A DNA stretch of 64,000 nt from UMGS1370 sp046957575 (lineage in GTDB: Bacteria > Bacillota > Clostridia > Lachnospirales > Lachnospiraceae), in contig JBKUOG010000011.1 in the NCBI GenBank assembly GCA_046957575.1, forward strand, positions 46,059 to 110,058. Direction: 5' to 3'. Of the stretch, positions 31,151-41,487 are shown in pieces. How positions within the stretch are numbered: the first letter of the stretch is position 1; each line of letters begins with the position of its first letter. The position numbers were made by a program, and so were the translations under genes. The notes under the pieces were generated by a model. That model worked only from the letters and a program-made list of their open reading frames with translations. It did no database searches and was not told the DNA's origin.

Positions 31151-32821
31151 ATGAAAACCGATATTGAAATTGCACAGGAAGCAGTTATGCAGCCTATTAA
31201 AGAAGTGGCTGCAAATTATGGAGTAATGGAGGACGAGCTGGAACTTTACGGAAAGTACAAGGCAAAGCTTAGCGATGAACTTTGGGAGAGAATCAAAAAT
31301 CGGCCGGACGGCAAGCTGGTTTTAGTAACAGCCATCAACCCCACTCCAGCAGGAGAGGGAAAGACCACCACGTCTGTAGGACTGGGACAGGCCTTTGCCA
31401 AAGTAGGAAAAAATGCCATTATTGCCTTACGGGAGCCTTCTTTGGGGCCTTGTTTTGGCATGAAAGGCGGTGCTGCCGGAGGCGGTTATGCCCAGGTAGT
31501 CCCTATGGAAGATTTAAACCTTCATTTTACAGGAGATTTTCATGCCATCACCTCAGCCAACAACCTGCTGGCCGCTCTTTTAGACAACCATATTCAGCAG
31601 GGAAATGCCCTTGGCATTGATCCGAGGCAGATTTTGTGGAAACGTTGTCTGGACATGAATGACCGGGTACTGCGAAACGTTGTGGTAGGCTTAGGAGCAA
31701 AGGGAGATGGAATGGTAAGAGAGGACCATTTCGTGATCACAGTTGCTTCCGAAATTATGGCAATCCTTTGTCTGGCAGATGATATGAAAGATTTAAAGGA
31801 GCGTCTGGGAAAAATCGTGGTTGCATATAATTTTGCAGGAGAACCGGTTACGGCTGCCCAGCTTCATGCAGTAGGTGCTATGGCCGCTCTGTTAAAAGAT
31901 GCCTTAAAGCCAAATTTAATCCAGACTCTGGAGCACACAGGAGCCATTGTTCATGGCGGTCCCTTTGCCAATATTGCCCATGGATGCAACAGTGTAAGAG
32001 CAACCAAGACAGCTTTAAAGCTGGCGGATATTGTGGTAACGGAAGCAGGGTTCGGTGCAGATCTGGGAGCAGAAAAATTCTTTGACATCAAGTGCCGCAA
32101 GGCGGGATTAAAGCCGGACGCAGTTGTTTTGGTGGCAACCATCCGGGCATTAAAGTACAACGGCGGTGTGGCAAAAGCCGATCTGGCAGAGGAAAACCTG
32201 ACTGCTCTTTCCAGAGGAATTGTAAACCTGGAAAAACATATTGAAAATCTGCAGAAATACGGAGTTCCTGTTGTAGTAACTTTAAATTCCTTTATCACAG
32301 ATACACAGGCAGAGTATGAATATGTCAAGAAATTCTGCGAAGACAGAGGCTGTGAATTTGCCCTTTCTGAGGTTTGGGAAAAAGGCGGAGAAGGCGGTGT
32401 GGAACTGGCGGAAAAAGTCATTCATACCTTAGAGAGAAAGGAAAGCAATTTCCATGTGCTCTATCCGGATGAAATGTCTTTAAAAGATAAGATCCATACA
32501 GTTGCCGCTGAAATCTACGGAGCAGATGGAGTTTCCTATGCACCAGCAGCAGAGAAAGCGCTAAAGCGGATTGAGGAAATGGGATTTGGCAGCCTTCCGG
32601 TCTGCATGGCAAAGACCCAGTATTCCTTATCAGATGATCAGGCAAAACTGGGCCGTCCTACCGGCTTTAACATAACGGTAAGAGACGCCTATGTATCTGC
32701 CGGAGCAGGATTTGTAGTCGTGCTTACCGGCGCCATTATGACCATGCCCGGACTTCCCAAAAAACCGGCTGCAGACAATATTGATGTAAATGAAAAGGGA
32801 GTAATCACCGGATTATTCTAA
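31151..32821 (+). CDS. fhs: Formate-tetrahydrofolate ligase
   Basis: ATP-dependent formylation of tetrahydrofolate, feeding the methyl branch of Wood-Ljungdahl and purine/formyl-Met synthesis. The 556 aa protein has the P-loop NPTPAGEGKTTTSVGL near residues 60-72 and other family blocks such as EPSLGPCFGMKGGAAGGGYAQ split around residues 98-118. The ribosome site is AGGAGGATGAAGG. It lies between ftsK and the Mur ligases; other acs/met genes are not in the window, so an acetogenic lifestyle cannot be concluded. Confidence 0.96.
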   Translation: MKTDIEIAQEAVMQPIKEVAANYGVMEDELELYGKYKAKLSDELWERIKNRPDGKLVLVTAINPTPAGEGKTTTSVGLGQAFAKVGKNAIIALREPSLGPCFGMKGGAAGGGYAQVVPMEDLNLHFTGDFHAITSANNLLAALLDNHIQQGNALGIDPRQILWKRCLDMNDRVLRNVVVGLGAKGDGMVREDHFVITVASEIMAILCLADDMKDLKERLGKIVVAYNFAGEPVTAAQLHAVGAMAALLKDALKPNLIQTLEHTGAIVHGGPFANIAHGCNSVRATKTALKLADIVVTEAGFGADLGAEKFFDIKCRKAGLKPDAVVLVATIRALKYNGGVAKADLAEENLTALSRGIVNLEKHIENLQKYGVPVVVTLNSFITDTQAEYEYVKKFCEDRGCEFALSEVWEKGGEGGVELAEKVIHTLERKESNFHVLYPDEMSLKDKIHTVAAEIYGADGVSYAPAAEKALKRIEEMGFGSLPVCMAKTQYSLSDDQAKLGRPTGFNITVRDAYVSAGAGFVVVLTGAIMTMPGLPKKPAADNIDVNEKGVITGLF

Positions 32822-32831
32822 AGGAGGAACT

Positions 32832-34295
32832 ATGGCAGTTCGAGAATGGCTTGAAAAAATTTCTTATACCCTTCTTCAGGGAAACCTGGATGAGGAAGTA
32901 ACAGAAGTAATTTATGATTCCAGAAAGGCAGCAGAACATACAGTGTTTGTCTGCATGAAAGGAGCAAATGCAGATTCCCACCAGTTTATTCCGGATGTTC
33001 TTTTATCTGGCTGCAAAGTACTGGTGGTAGAGCATCCGGTAGCGGTTCCGGAAGATGTTACGGTCATCCAGGTAGAAAATGGCCGCAGGGCCTTAGCCTG
33101 CCTTTCTGCTGCCAGATTCGGTTATCCAGCCGAAAAAATGGTGACCATTGGCGTAACAGGCACAAAGGGAAAGACGACCACAACTCATATGATCAAGGCA
33201 ATCTTAGAAGCATGCAAAAAAAAGGTGGGAATAATTGGAACCACAGGAGTTGTGATTGGCCATGAGACCTGGCCGACGGTCAATACCACGCCGGAATCCT
33301 TTGCCATCCAGGAAGCATTTGACAAAATGGCAAAGGCCGGATGTGAGTACGCAGTCATGGAGGTTTCCTCTCAAGGCTTAAAAATGCACCGGGTAGACGG
33401 GATTTGTTTTGATTATGCTCTGTTTACCAATCTTTCTCCGGATCACATTGGCCCCAATGAACATGAAACCTTTGAAGAATACTTATACTGGAAGTCCCAG
33501 ATTTTTACCATGGCAAAAGTCGGGATTTTAAACCGGGATGACAGCCATTCTGAGGAAATCAGAAAATATGCAGCGTGTCCGGTTTATGAGTACAGCCTAA
33601 AGACCTCCTGCGATTTCTTTGCAGACAATATCCGTTGTGTGGCAGAAGATGGCTTTGTGGGAACAGAGTTTGATATCAAAGGCAGGTATGAGGCAGATGT
33701 TAAAGTAGGAGTTCCAGGGCGATTTAATGTATACAACGCATTGGGAGCATTTGCAGTGGCAAGTTTCTTGGAACTTCCCAAAAATCAGGCGGAGCAGGCG
33801 CTAAAACACTTGCGGGTAAACGGCCGTATGGAACTTGTGCACAGTTCTCCCAGGTGTTCTGTAATCGTAGACTATGCCCACAATGCAGTGAGTATGGAAA
33901 GTCTTTTAAAGACTTTAAGGGAGTACCATCCCAAGCGTCTGGTATGCGTGTTCGGATGCGGAGGAAACCGCTCCAAAGACAGAAGATATGCGATGGGAGA
34001 GATGGGAGGAAGGATGGCAGATCTGTGTATTCTGACAGCCGATAATTCCAGGTTTGAAAAGACAGAGGATATACTTTCGGACATTAAGTCAGCCCTCATT
34101 CCAACCGGCGGGAAGTATCTGGAGATTCCGGACAGAAGAGAGGCTATTTCCTATGCCATCACCCATGCACAAGAGGGAGATATGATTGCAGTCATTGGAA
34201 AAGGCCATGAGGACTACCAGGAAGAAAACGGAGTACGCCGGCCATTTTTAGATCGGGCAGTCATTGAGGAGGTGGTACAGTCATGCCGCAGTTAA
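32832..34295 (+). CDS. murE: MurE-family UDP-MurNAc-dipeptide ligase
   Basis: Adds the third amino acid (meso-diaminopimelate or lysine) to UDP-MurNAc-L-Ala-D-Glu. The 487 aa protein has the ATP motif GVTGTKGKTTTTHM near residues 107-120, the mid domain (VMEVSSQGLKMHRVD) and a complete C-terminal ligase domain. At the usual amino-acid-specificity motif, DNPR in mDAP enzymes, it reads DNSR (Asp404-Asn405-Ser406-Arg407). The Arg fits mDAP, the Ser does not match the norm. It overlaps murF by 13 bp. It could be the sole MurE or a paralogue with another substrate. Confidence 0.83.
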   Translation: MAVREWLEKISYTLLQGNLDEEVTEVIYDSRKAAEHTVFVCMKGANADSHQFIPDVLLSGCKVLVVEHPVAVPEDVTVIQVENGRRALACLSAARFGYPAEKMVTIGVTGTKGKTTTTHMIKAILEACKKKVGIIGTTGVVIGHETWPTVNTTPESFAIQEAFDKMAKAGCEYAVMEVSSQGLKMHRVDGICFDYALFTNLSPDHIGPNEHETFEEYLYWKSQIFTMAKVGILNRDDSHSEEIRKYAACPVYEYSLKTSCDFFADNIRCVAEDGFVGTEFDIKGRYEADVKVGVPGRFNVYNALGAFAVASFLELPKNQAEQALKHLRVNGRMELVHSSPRCSVIVDYAHNAVSMESLLKTLREYHPKRLVCVFGCGGNRSKDRRYAMGEMGGRMADLCILTADNSRFEKTEDILSDIKSALIPTGGKYLEIPDRREAISYAITHAQEGDMIAVIGKGHEDYQEENGVRRPFLDRAVIEEVVQSCRS

Positions 34296-35722
34296 GCGCA
34301 GAAGAGATTGTAAAGGCATCCGGGGGAAGATTAGTATGGGGTTCCAAAGAGACCTGGATTACCTCCATTGAAACAGATTCCAGAAAAGCAGGAAAAGGCT
34401 CCTTGTTTGTTCCAGTTGTGGGGGAGCGGGCGGATGGTCATCAGTTTATCTGCCCTGCCCTGAAACAGGGGGCAGCGGCGGTCCTTACAGCCAGACATCC
34501 TGACCGGGCATCAGCAGAGCAGGAGATGAGAACATTTCCTGCCTTGCAGGATGCAGCCTGGATTTATGTAGAGAACACCGTAAAAGCTCTTCAGGACATC
34601 GGTTCTTTTTGCAGAAGCCGCATAAAGATACCGGTAATCGGCGTGACGGGAAGCGTGGGAAAAACCACCACAAGAGAGATGATTTCCTGTGCACTGTCCG
34701 GAGGATATAAACGGGTGTTTAAAACGGCCGGAAACTATAACAGTCAGGTGGGCGTGCCCATTACCCTGTTTCAGATTGAGCAGGAAGAGGAGATCGCGGT
34801 ACTGGAACTGGGGATGAGCGAGCCGGGAGAAATGGAAAAAATTGCATCAATTGCCAGAGTGGACATGGCCGCAGTGACCAACATAGGAATTGCCCATATC
34901 GGTCAGCTAAAGACCCAGGAGAATATCTGTATGGAAAAATTAAAGATTCAGCAAGGGATGAAAGAAGGCGGCGTTTTATTTTTAAATGGGGACGATCCCT
35001 TTTTAAAAGACAGGACTGCAAAGCCGGGCTGCCGGACTATTTATTATGGTACAGGAGAAAACTGTGACTACCGGGCAGTAGATGTAGCCTTAGAAGAAGG
35101 ATTTCCAGTATTTACTGCCTGCTGTCCGGACGGGGAGCGGACAAAAGTCCGGTTAAAGGTTTTGGGAAGCCACAATGTATTAAACGCCATTTTGTCCATT
35201 GCAGTGGCAAGAGAAAATAATGTGGCTTTGGCAGATGCGGCAAAGGCACTGGAAGCATTTACCGGCTATCAGGGCAGGCAGCAGATTTTTGAGACTGGCA
35301 GCTATACCATTATTGACGATTCTTATAATGCAAGTCCGGTATCCATGAAGGCCGGACTGGAGGTCTTAATGTCCATTCATCCAGGACGGCGAAAAGTAGC
35401 AGTTCTGGCAGATATGAAGGAACTGGGACCAGAGGAGAGAACCTACCACAAAGAGATTGGAACCTATATTGCCAATCATTTAAAGGACCATATGGCAGAT
35501 GAAATCCTGCTGCTGGGAGATCTGGCAAAAGAAATTGGGACTGGGCTTTTAGAGGCAGAACCTAGTGCCGGACAGATGACGGATATTTCTGCTTTTGATG
35601 ATAAAAAAACGCTTTTGGAGTATTTAAAAACTCATTTAAGAGAAGGAGACTGCGTGCTCTTTAAAGGGTCCAACAGCATGGGGCTGGGAAGCATTGCTGC
35701 AGAGTTTGTAAAGGAGGCATAG
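34283..35722 (+). CDS. murF: UDP-MurNAc-tripeptide-D-Ala-D-Ala ligase
   Basis: Completes the muropeptide by adding D-Ala-D-Ala. The 479 aa protein carries the ATP motif VIGVTGSVGKTTTREMI, the ELGMSEPGEM motif and a C-terminal ligase domain with DDSYNASPVSMKAGLE. Translation starts at ATG 34283, inside murE, with GAGGAGGTGG upstream. priA follows 6 bp later, so cell wall, replication restart and translation genes appear to share transcripts. Confidence 0.93.
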   Translation: MPQLSAEEIVKASGGRLVWGSKETWITSIETDSRKAGKGSLFVPVVGERADGHQFICPALKQGAAAVLTARHPDRASAEQEMRTFPALQDAAWIYVENTVKALQDIGSFCRSRIKIPVIGVTGSVGKTTTREMISCALSGGYKRVFKTAGNYNSQVGVPITLFQIEQEEEIAVLELGMSEPGEMEKIASIARVDMAAVTNIGIAHIGQLKTQENICMEKLKIQQGMKEGGVLFLNGDDPFLKDRTAKPGCRTIYYGTGENCDYRAVDVALEEGFPVFTACCPDGERTKVRLKVLGSHNVLNAILSIAVARENNVALADAAKALEAFTGYQGRQQIFETGSYTIIDDSYNASPVSMKAGLEVLMSIHPGRRKVAVLADMKELGPEERTYHKEIGTYIANHLKDHMADEILLLGDLAKEIGTGLLEAEPSAGQMTDISAFDDKKTLLEYLKTHLREGDCVLFKGSNSMGLGSIAAEFVKEA

Positions 35723-35728
35723 GCTGAC

Positions 35729-37969
35729 ATGGCCAGAAAATATGCCCAGGTTATTATTGACATCTCCCACGAAAAAGTAGACCATCCCTTTTCATACCGG
35801 ATTCCGGAAAGACTTTTGGGAAACATTCAGGCCGGGATTAGGGTCCGGATTCCCTTTGGAGCCGGCAACAAAGAGAGAACCGGATATGTAGTAGGACTAA
35901 GTGAGAAAATTGATTTTGATGAAAGCAGGGTAAAAGAAATCCTGGGAGTGGTAGAGGGCAGCGTAAGCGCAGAATCCCAGTTGATTGAACTGGCCTGGTG
36001 GATGAAGGAGTGGTACGGTTCTACCATGAATCAGGCGTTAAAAACCGTACTTCCCGTTAAACAGAAGGTCAGGGGAGAAGAAAAAAAGTATATTCGCTGT
36101 CTCTTGTCAAAGGAAGCGCTGGATGAAGTTTTAAAAGAAGCAGAAAGAAAGAAATACCGGGCCAGAGTCCGGCTGCTTGAGACATTTCAGTCAGTGGATG
36201 TGATTCCATATGAGACTGCAGTCCATCAGCTTTCGCTGACATCCGCTTCTTTGAAGCCTCTGGAAAAACAGGGGATTGTGGCAATCGAATCCGAAAGTAT
36301 TTACCGGAATCCGGCGGCAGCCTTTCTTCGTTCAGAAAAAAGAAAGCAGGATCCCCCTGCATTAAATGCCAAACAGCAGCAGATTGTGGATGATTTTACT
36401 GCCCGTTACCAGCAGGGAGAGCGGGGGATTTCCCTGATCCATGGCATTACAGGAAGCGGCAAGACGGAAGTGTATATGGGGCTTATCGAATATATGAGAA
36501 AACTGGGAAAAGAAGTGATTGTGCTGATCCCGGAGATTGCCCTGACCTACCAGACGGTGATGCGGTTTTATAAGCGGTTTGGATCTGACGTGTCCTTTAT
36601 TAATTCCAGACTTTCTGCAGGAGAGAGGTACGATCAGTTTGAACGGGCAAAGAAGAAAGAAATCTCGATTATGATTGGCCCCCGATCTGCGCTTTTTACG
36701 CCTTTTCAGAATCTGGGACTGATTATTATAGATGAAGAACATGAAGGGGCCTATAAAAGCGAGACTTCTCCCAGATACCATGCCAGGGAAACTGCCTGGT
36801 TTCGTGCCAGACAAAATCAGGCGTCTTTAGTGCTGGGTTCTGCCACGCCTTCTGTGGAAAGTTATGACAAAGCTGTAAGGGGTGAATATCGGCTGTATAC
36901 CTTAACGGAACGGGCGAAAAAAAACAGCCGTCTGGCCAATGTTCATATCGTGGATTTAAGGGAAGAACTGCGGGCAGGCAATAAGTCCATATTCAGCGGA
37001 CTGCTTCAGGAGATGATAGAGGATCGGCTGGAAAAGGGCCAGCAAATTATGCTGTTTATGAACCGGAGAGGGTATTCCAGCTTTATTTCCTGTCGTTCCT
37101 GCGGAGAAGCGATCAAATGTCCTCATTGTGACGTAACTTTAACCCTTCACCGAGATGGACGTATGGTGTGCCATTACTGCGGATATACGATTCCTAAGCC
37201 GGACCGGTGTCCGGGCTGCGGCTCTCCTTATATTGCCGGATTCGGGACAGGGACTCAGAAAATTCAGGCTATGGCAGAGAGGCAATTTCCCGGAGTTTCC
37301 ACTCTGCGGATGGATCTGGACACGACTTCCAAAAAAGGAGGCCATGAGGAAATTCTGTCAGCCTTTGAAAATGGAAATGCCCAGATTTTAATAGGAACCC
37401 AGATGATTGTCAAAGGCCATGATTTTCCCAATGTGACATTGGTAGGCGTGCTGGCAGCGGATACTTCCCTTTATGCCCCGGATTTTCGGTGCGCTGAGCG
37501 AACCTTTCAGCTTCTGACTCAGGCAGCTGGAAGAGCCGGAAGAGATATGCAGGCCGGAGATGTGGTGATTCAGACCTATGCGCCGGATCACTACAGCATT
37601 CAGGCGGCTGCAAAGCAGGATTACAGCCTGTTTTTTCAGCAGGAGATGGCATTTCGGCGCATGCTCAAATATCCGCCAGCGTGCGGGATTTTAACCATTC
37701 AGATATCGGACAGGCGGGAGGATGTGTTAAAGGAGACCGCAGACCAACTGAAAGATTGGAGTGAAAAAGCGGCTGCGAAAATCCGGACAGTTTCCCTGAT
37801 TGGGCCGGTCAATGCCCCGATCTACAAAGTTAATGATATCTACAGAAAAATTTTATATCTGAAATCTGAAAATTATGATATACTAATAAAAATCAGGACC
37901 TATCTGGAAGAATTATGGGAGATGGCTGATCCGTCAAAAGAGACAGTCATTCAATATGATATTACGTAG
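35729..37969 (+). CDS. priA: Primosomal helicase PriA
   Basis: Restarts collapsed replication forks and loads the replicative helicase. The 746 aa protein has an N-terminal 3'-DNA-binding domain, then a superfamily 2 helicase with Walker A GITGSGKTEVY and the DEEH box in IIIDEEHEGAYKS, and a zinc region with paired cysteines (CRSCGEAIKCPHC, CHYCGYTIPKPDRCPGC) inserted in the C-terminal helicase lobe. The ribosome site AAGGAGG is about 12 bp upstream. It begins the conserved block that runs to thiN. Confidence 0.96.
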   Translation: MARKYAQVIIDISHEKVDHPFSYRIPERLLGNIQAGIRVRIPFGAGNKERTGYVVGLSEKIDFDESRVKEILGVVEGSVSAESQLIELAWWMKEWYGSTMNQALKTVLPVKQKVRGEEKKYIRCLLSKEALDEVLKEAERKKYRARVRLLETFQSVDVIPYETAVHQLSLTSASLKPLEKQGIVAIESESIYRNPAAAFLRSEKRKQDPPALNAKQQQIVDDFTARYQQGERGISLIHGITGSGKTEVYMGLIEYMRKLGKEVIVLIPEIALTYQTVMRFYKRFGSDVSFINSRLSAGERYDQFERAKKKEISIMIGPRSALFTPFQNLGLIIIDEEHEGAYKSETSPRYHARETAWFRARQNQASLVLGSATPSVESYDKAVRGEYRLYTLTERAKKNSRLANVHIVDLREELRAGNKSIFSGLLQEMIEDRLEKGQQIMLFMNRRGYSSFISCRSCGEAIKCPHCDVTLTLHRDGRMVCHYCGYTIPKPDRCPGCGSPYIAGFGTGTQKIQAMAERQFPGVSTLRMDLDTTSKKGGHEEILSAFENGNAQILIGTQMIVKGHDFPNVTLVGVLAADTSLYAPDFRCAERTFQLLTQAAGRAGRDMQAGDVVIQTYAPDHYSIQAAAKQDYSLFFQQEMAFRRMLKYPPACGILTIQISDRREDVLKETADQLKDWSEKAAAKIRTVSLIGPVNAPIYKVNDIYRKILYLKSENYDILIKIRTYLEELWEMADPSKETVIQYDIT

Positions 37970-38009
37970 GATCTGCGTAAAATGAGAGAGAAAAGGTGAG
38001 TGGACAGTT

Positions 38010-38489
38010 ATGGCAATCAGACAGATTCGTACCATAGGAGACGATATTTTAACAAAAGAGTGCAAGGCGGTAAAAGAAATGACTCCCCGCTTAGAAGAAC
38101 TGATTGATGACATGTTTGAGACTATGTATGAGACCGGCGGAGTAGGACTTGCGGCTCCCCAGGTCGGCATTTTAAAACAGATTGTGGTCATTGATGTAGA
38201 GGACGGCAATCAGTATGTGCTCATCAATCCGGCAATCACCTGGATGGAGGGAAGCCAGACTGGTCCGGAAGGGTGTTTGAGCGTTCCGGGAAAATCCGGC
38301 ATTGTAACCCGGCCTAATAAAGTAAGAGTTCGGGCATATAATGAAAATATGGAAGAGTTTGAACTGGAAGGCGAAGGCTTTCTGGCCAGAGCAATCTGCC
38401 ATGAATGCGATCACCTGCATGGACACCTATATGTAGAAAAGGCAGAAGGCGAACTGGAAGATACAGAAGAGATGGAGGATGAGGAATAA
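38010..38489 (+). CDS. def: Peptide deformylase
   Basis: Removes the formyl group from nascent proteins. The 159 aa protein has the three metal-site motifs GVGLAAPQVG, EGCLSVPG and HECDHLHG. Its stop overlaps the fmt start by one base (TAATG at 38487-38491), the classic def-fmt coupling. Confidence 0.97.
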   Translation: MAIRQIRTIGDDILTKECKAVKEMTPRLEELIDDMFETMYETGGVGLAAPQVGILKQIVVIDVEDGNQYVLINPAITWMEGSQTGPEGCLSVPGKSGIVTRPNKVRVRAYNENMEEFELEGEGFLARAICHECDHLHGHLYVEKAEGELEDTEEMEDEE

Positions 38490-39430
38490 TGCGGATTGTT
38501 TTTATGGGAACGCCGGACTTTTCGGTAGCTGCTTTAAACAGTCTGACAGAGGCAGGCCATCAGATTCTTGCCTGCGTGACTCAGCCGGATAAGCCTAAGG
38601 GCAGAGGAAAAGCTGTTTTGATGACCCCGGTAAAGATGCGGGCGCTGGAACTGGGGATTCCCGTATACCAGCCAGAAAAGGTGCGGGAGCCGGAATTTTT
38701 AAAAGTCCTGACCGAATTAAACCCGGAGGTGATTGTAGTTGTGGCCTTTGGACAGATTATTTCTCAGGACATTCTGGATTTGCCCAAATACGGCTGCATC
38801 AACATCCATGCATCCCTCCTTCCCAAATATCGGGGAGCGGCTCCCATTCAGTGGGCGCTGATTGACGGGGAGACAGAAACAGGTATTACCACCATGATGA
38901 TGGATGCAGGACTGGACACAGGAGATATGCTGGAAAAGGAAGCAGTGCCTATTGACAGACAGGATACAGGGGAAAGCCTTCACGACAAACTGGCTTTGGC
39001 AGGCGGCAGACTGATTGTCTCCACCCTGGAAAAGTTAGAGGCAGGCGCTCTTACAAGGACGAAGCAGCCGGAAACAGGAACCTGTTATGCCAAAAAGATT
39101 ACAAAGGAATTGGGAGACATTGACTGGTCCATGGATGCGCCGGCGATTGAGCGCCTCATCCGCGCTTTAAATTCCTGGCCCAGTGCCTATTCTTCCTTAA
39201 AAGGCAAAACTATTAAGATCTGGAAAGCACAGGTCTTAGACGGAGAACATGAGGGAACTCCGGGGCAGATAACCGAGGTATTAAAAGATGGCTTAATTGT
39301 AACATGCGGAAGCGGCGCTCTAAAGCTTTGTGAACTTCAGCTAGAGGGAAAAAAGCGGATGGACGCAGGCGCATTCCTAAGAGGATTTTCAGTGGAGAAA
39401 GGCGCCGTATTTGAAAGGAGAATACAGTAA
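38489..39430 (+). CDS. fmt: Methionyl-tRNA formyltransferase
   Basis: Formylates initiator Met-tRNA using 10-formyl-THF, the product line of fhs at 31 kb. The 313 aa protein has the formyl-THF motif HASLLPKYRGAAPIQWA near residue 110 and a C-terminal OB domain. It is coupled to def upstream and directly abuts the metallopeptidase downstream. Confidence 0.97.
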   Translation: MRIVFMGTPDFSVAALNSLTEAGHQILACVTQPDKPKGRGKAVLMTPVKMRALELGIPVYQPEKVREPEFLKVLTELNPEVIVVVAFGQIISQDILDLPKYGCINIHASLLPKYRGAAPIQWALIDGETETGITTMMMDAGLDTGDMLEKEAVPIDRQDTGESLHDKLALAGGRLIVSTLEKLEAGALTRTKQPETGTCYAKKITKELGDIDWSMDAPAIERLIRALNSWPSAYSSLKGKTIKIWKAQVLDGEHEGTPGQITEVLKDGLIVTCGSGALKLCELQLEGKKRMDAGAFLRGFSVEKGAVFERRIQ

Positions 39431-40144
39431 ATGGGATATGGATACTACTACAGGTTTGACCCGACGATAATCCTGGTTTTAATTGGAGTGATACTGTCTG
39501 CCCTGGCTTCTGCCAGAGTCAATTCTACTTTTAACCGGTATGCAAGGGTGCGCAGTGCCTGCGGCATGACAGGTGCAGAAGTGGCGATGCGGATTTTAAA
39601 TTCTCAGGGGATTTATGACGTATCAGTCCGCCAGGTAGGGGGAAAACTTACGGATCATTATGATCCCAGAAGCAAGACAGTCAATCTGTCCCAGTCTGTA
39701 TATGGAGCCACATCCATTGCGGCTCTGGGGGTTGCGGCTCACGAGTGCGGACACGCCATTCAGGATGCCAGAGATTATGCTCCGTTAAAATTGAGAGGCG
39801 CTCTTGTGCCCATTGCCAATTTTGGTTCTCAGCTTTCCTGGCCTTTGATTCTAATCGGTCTGCTTTTAGGAAGAGGAGGCAGCACTTTGATTCAAATAGG
39901 AATTCTTTTATTTGTAGGAGCAGTTTTGTTTCAGCTTATTACCCTGCCAGTAGAATTTAATGCTTCCTCCAGGGCGGTTCGCCTTTTAGGAGATACAGGC
40001 ATTTTAATGAAACAGGAAGTAGACGGCACTAAAAAAGTATTGGGCGCTGCAGCTCTGACTTATGTGGCAGCGGCGTTAGGATCTATTTTGCAGCTTCTGC
40101 GTCTGGTGCTTTTGTTTGGCGGACGGGGACAAGACAATGAATGA
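39431..40144 (+). CDS. Membrane zinc metallopeptidase, YugP family
   Basis: A 237 aa protein with an N-terminal membrane helix, the zinc motif AAHECGHAIQDA (HECGH) near residue 100 and further hydrophobic segments. Family members (DUF neutral zinc metallopeptidase, YugP) are uncharacterised membrane proteases. It sits between fmt and rsmB, where many Clostridia carry it, and overlaps rsmB by 8 bp. Substrate unknown. Confidence 0.85.
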   Translation: MGYGYYYRFDPTIILVLIGVILSALASARVNSTFNRYARVRSACGMTGAEVAMRILNSQGIYDVSVRQVGGKLTDHYDPRSKTVNLSQSVYGATSIAALGVAAHECGHAIQDARDYAPLKLRGALVPIANFGSQLSWPLILIGLLLGRGGSTLIQIGILLFVGAVLFQLITLPVEFNASSRAVRLLGDTGILMKQEVDGTKKVLGAAALTYVAAALGSILQLLRLVLLFGGRGQDNE

Positions 40145-41474
40145 TAAGACTGGTATGACCGCCAGGGAACTGGCCCTTGATATGCTGCTGGAGATTTTGG
40201 AAAAAGGAGGGTTCTGCCATATCGTAGAGCGGCAGGCCCTTTCCAAATACCAGTATCTTCCTAAAAAAGAGAGGGCGCTGGCTACCCGCCTGACCGAAGG
40301 GGTCATCGAGCGGCTTTTTTCGATTGATTATGCCATTAACCAGGTTTCCAAGACAAAAACTGAAAAGATGAAGCCGGTTATCCGCAATATTCTTCGGATA
40401 GGCGCATACCAGCTTCTTTATATGGATCGCATACCAGACTCTGCTGCCTGCAATGAGGCGGTAAAACTGGCAGTCAAACGCCATTTTTCAGGACTGAGGG
40501 GATTTGTAAACGGCGTGCTGCGCTCCATTGCCAGAAACCGGGAAACCTTAGTATTTCCCGACGAAGAAACCAGACTGTCTATTCCATCCTGGATTCTTTC
40601 CATGTGGAATCAGGATTTGGGAGAGGAAAACGCTCTTGCGGCGGCAGAAGCTTTTTTGCAGGAGCGTCCCACCTGTGTCCGCTGCAATCTGGACAAAGGC
40701 AGCGCAGATGCGATTATAGAAAGTTTAAATAACCAGGGTGTCAAAACAACAAGACTTCCGGGGTTTGAGGATGTCCTCTATATAAGCGGCTACGATTATC
40801 TGGAGACCTTAGATGCTTTTGCAGAGGGACTGATTCAGGTACAGGATGTGAGTTCCTCTTTAGTGGGCCGGGCTGCAGCACCCAGAGCAGGGGATTTTGT
40901 GCTGGACGTCTGTGCAGCACCTGGAGGAAAAAGCCTGCATATGGCAGATCTTCTAAAAGGCACCGGCATGGTAGAAGCCAGAGACTTAACAGTTCAGAAA
41001 GTATCTCTGATTGAAGAAAATATCCACCGCCTGGGATTTTTAAATATCCGGGCAAAGGTCTGGGATGCGCGAAAGCCGGATCCATCGGTAAAGGAGAAGG
41101 CGGACATTGTTCTTGCGGATCTTCCCTGCTCCGGTCTGGGGATTATCGGCCGCAAGCCAGATATTAAATACCGGATGACAAGAAAAACCTGCGGGGAACT
41201 GGCCAGGCTTCAGAGAGAGATTCTGTCTGTGATCTGGGAGTATGTAAAACCTGGCGGAACGTTTGTTTACAGCACCTGTACCATTGACAAAATGGAAAAC
41301 GAAGACAACCGGGACTGGTTTTTAGAGAACTTTCCCTTTGAACCAACAGATATTTCAGAGACTATGGAGGGAGTGTGTTCAGAAGAATCTTTAAAAGAGG
41401 GATTTCTGCAGCTTCTTCCAAACCGCCACAGCAGCGATGGATTTTTCCTGTCTGTATTCCGAAGAAAGGATTGA
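40137..41474 (+). CDS. rsmB: 16S rRNA (cytosine-C5)-methyltransferase RsmB
   Basis: Methylates C967 of 16S rRNA (E. coli numbering). The 445 aa protein has an N-terminal NusB-like RNA-binding domain (about residues 10-140) and a SAM domain with DVCAAPGGKSLHMADLL and the catalytic cysteines in LADLPCSGLG and YSTCTIDKMEN. The start is ATG 40137 (MNDKTG), overlapping the metallopeptidase stop; the longer in-frame ATG at 40116 lies within that gene. Confidence 0.94.
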   Translation: MNDKTGMTARELALDMLLEILEKGGFCHIVERQALSKYQYLPKKERALATRLTEGVIERLFSIDYAINQVSKTKTEKMKPVIRNILRIGAYQLLYMDRIPDSAACNEAVKLAVKRHFSGLRGFVNGVLRSIARNRETLVFPDEETRLSIPSWILSMWNQDLGEENALAAAEAFLQERPTCVRCNLDKGSADAIIESLNNQGVKTTRLPGFEDVLYISGYDYLETLDAFAEGLIQVQDVSSSLVGRAAAPRAGDFVLDVCAAPGGKSLHMADLLKGTGMVEARDLTVQKVSLIEENIHRLGFLNIRAKVWDARKPDPSVKEKADIVLADLPCSGLGIIGRKPDIKYRMTRKTCGELARLQREILSVIWEYVKPGGTFVYSTCTIDKMENEDNRDWFLENFPFEPTDISETMEGVCSEESLKEGFLQLLPNRHSSDGFFLSVFRRKD

Positions 41475-41487
41475 AAAAGACTAATTG

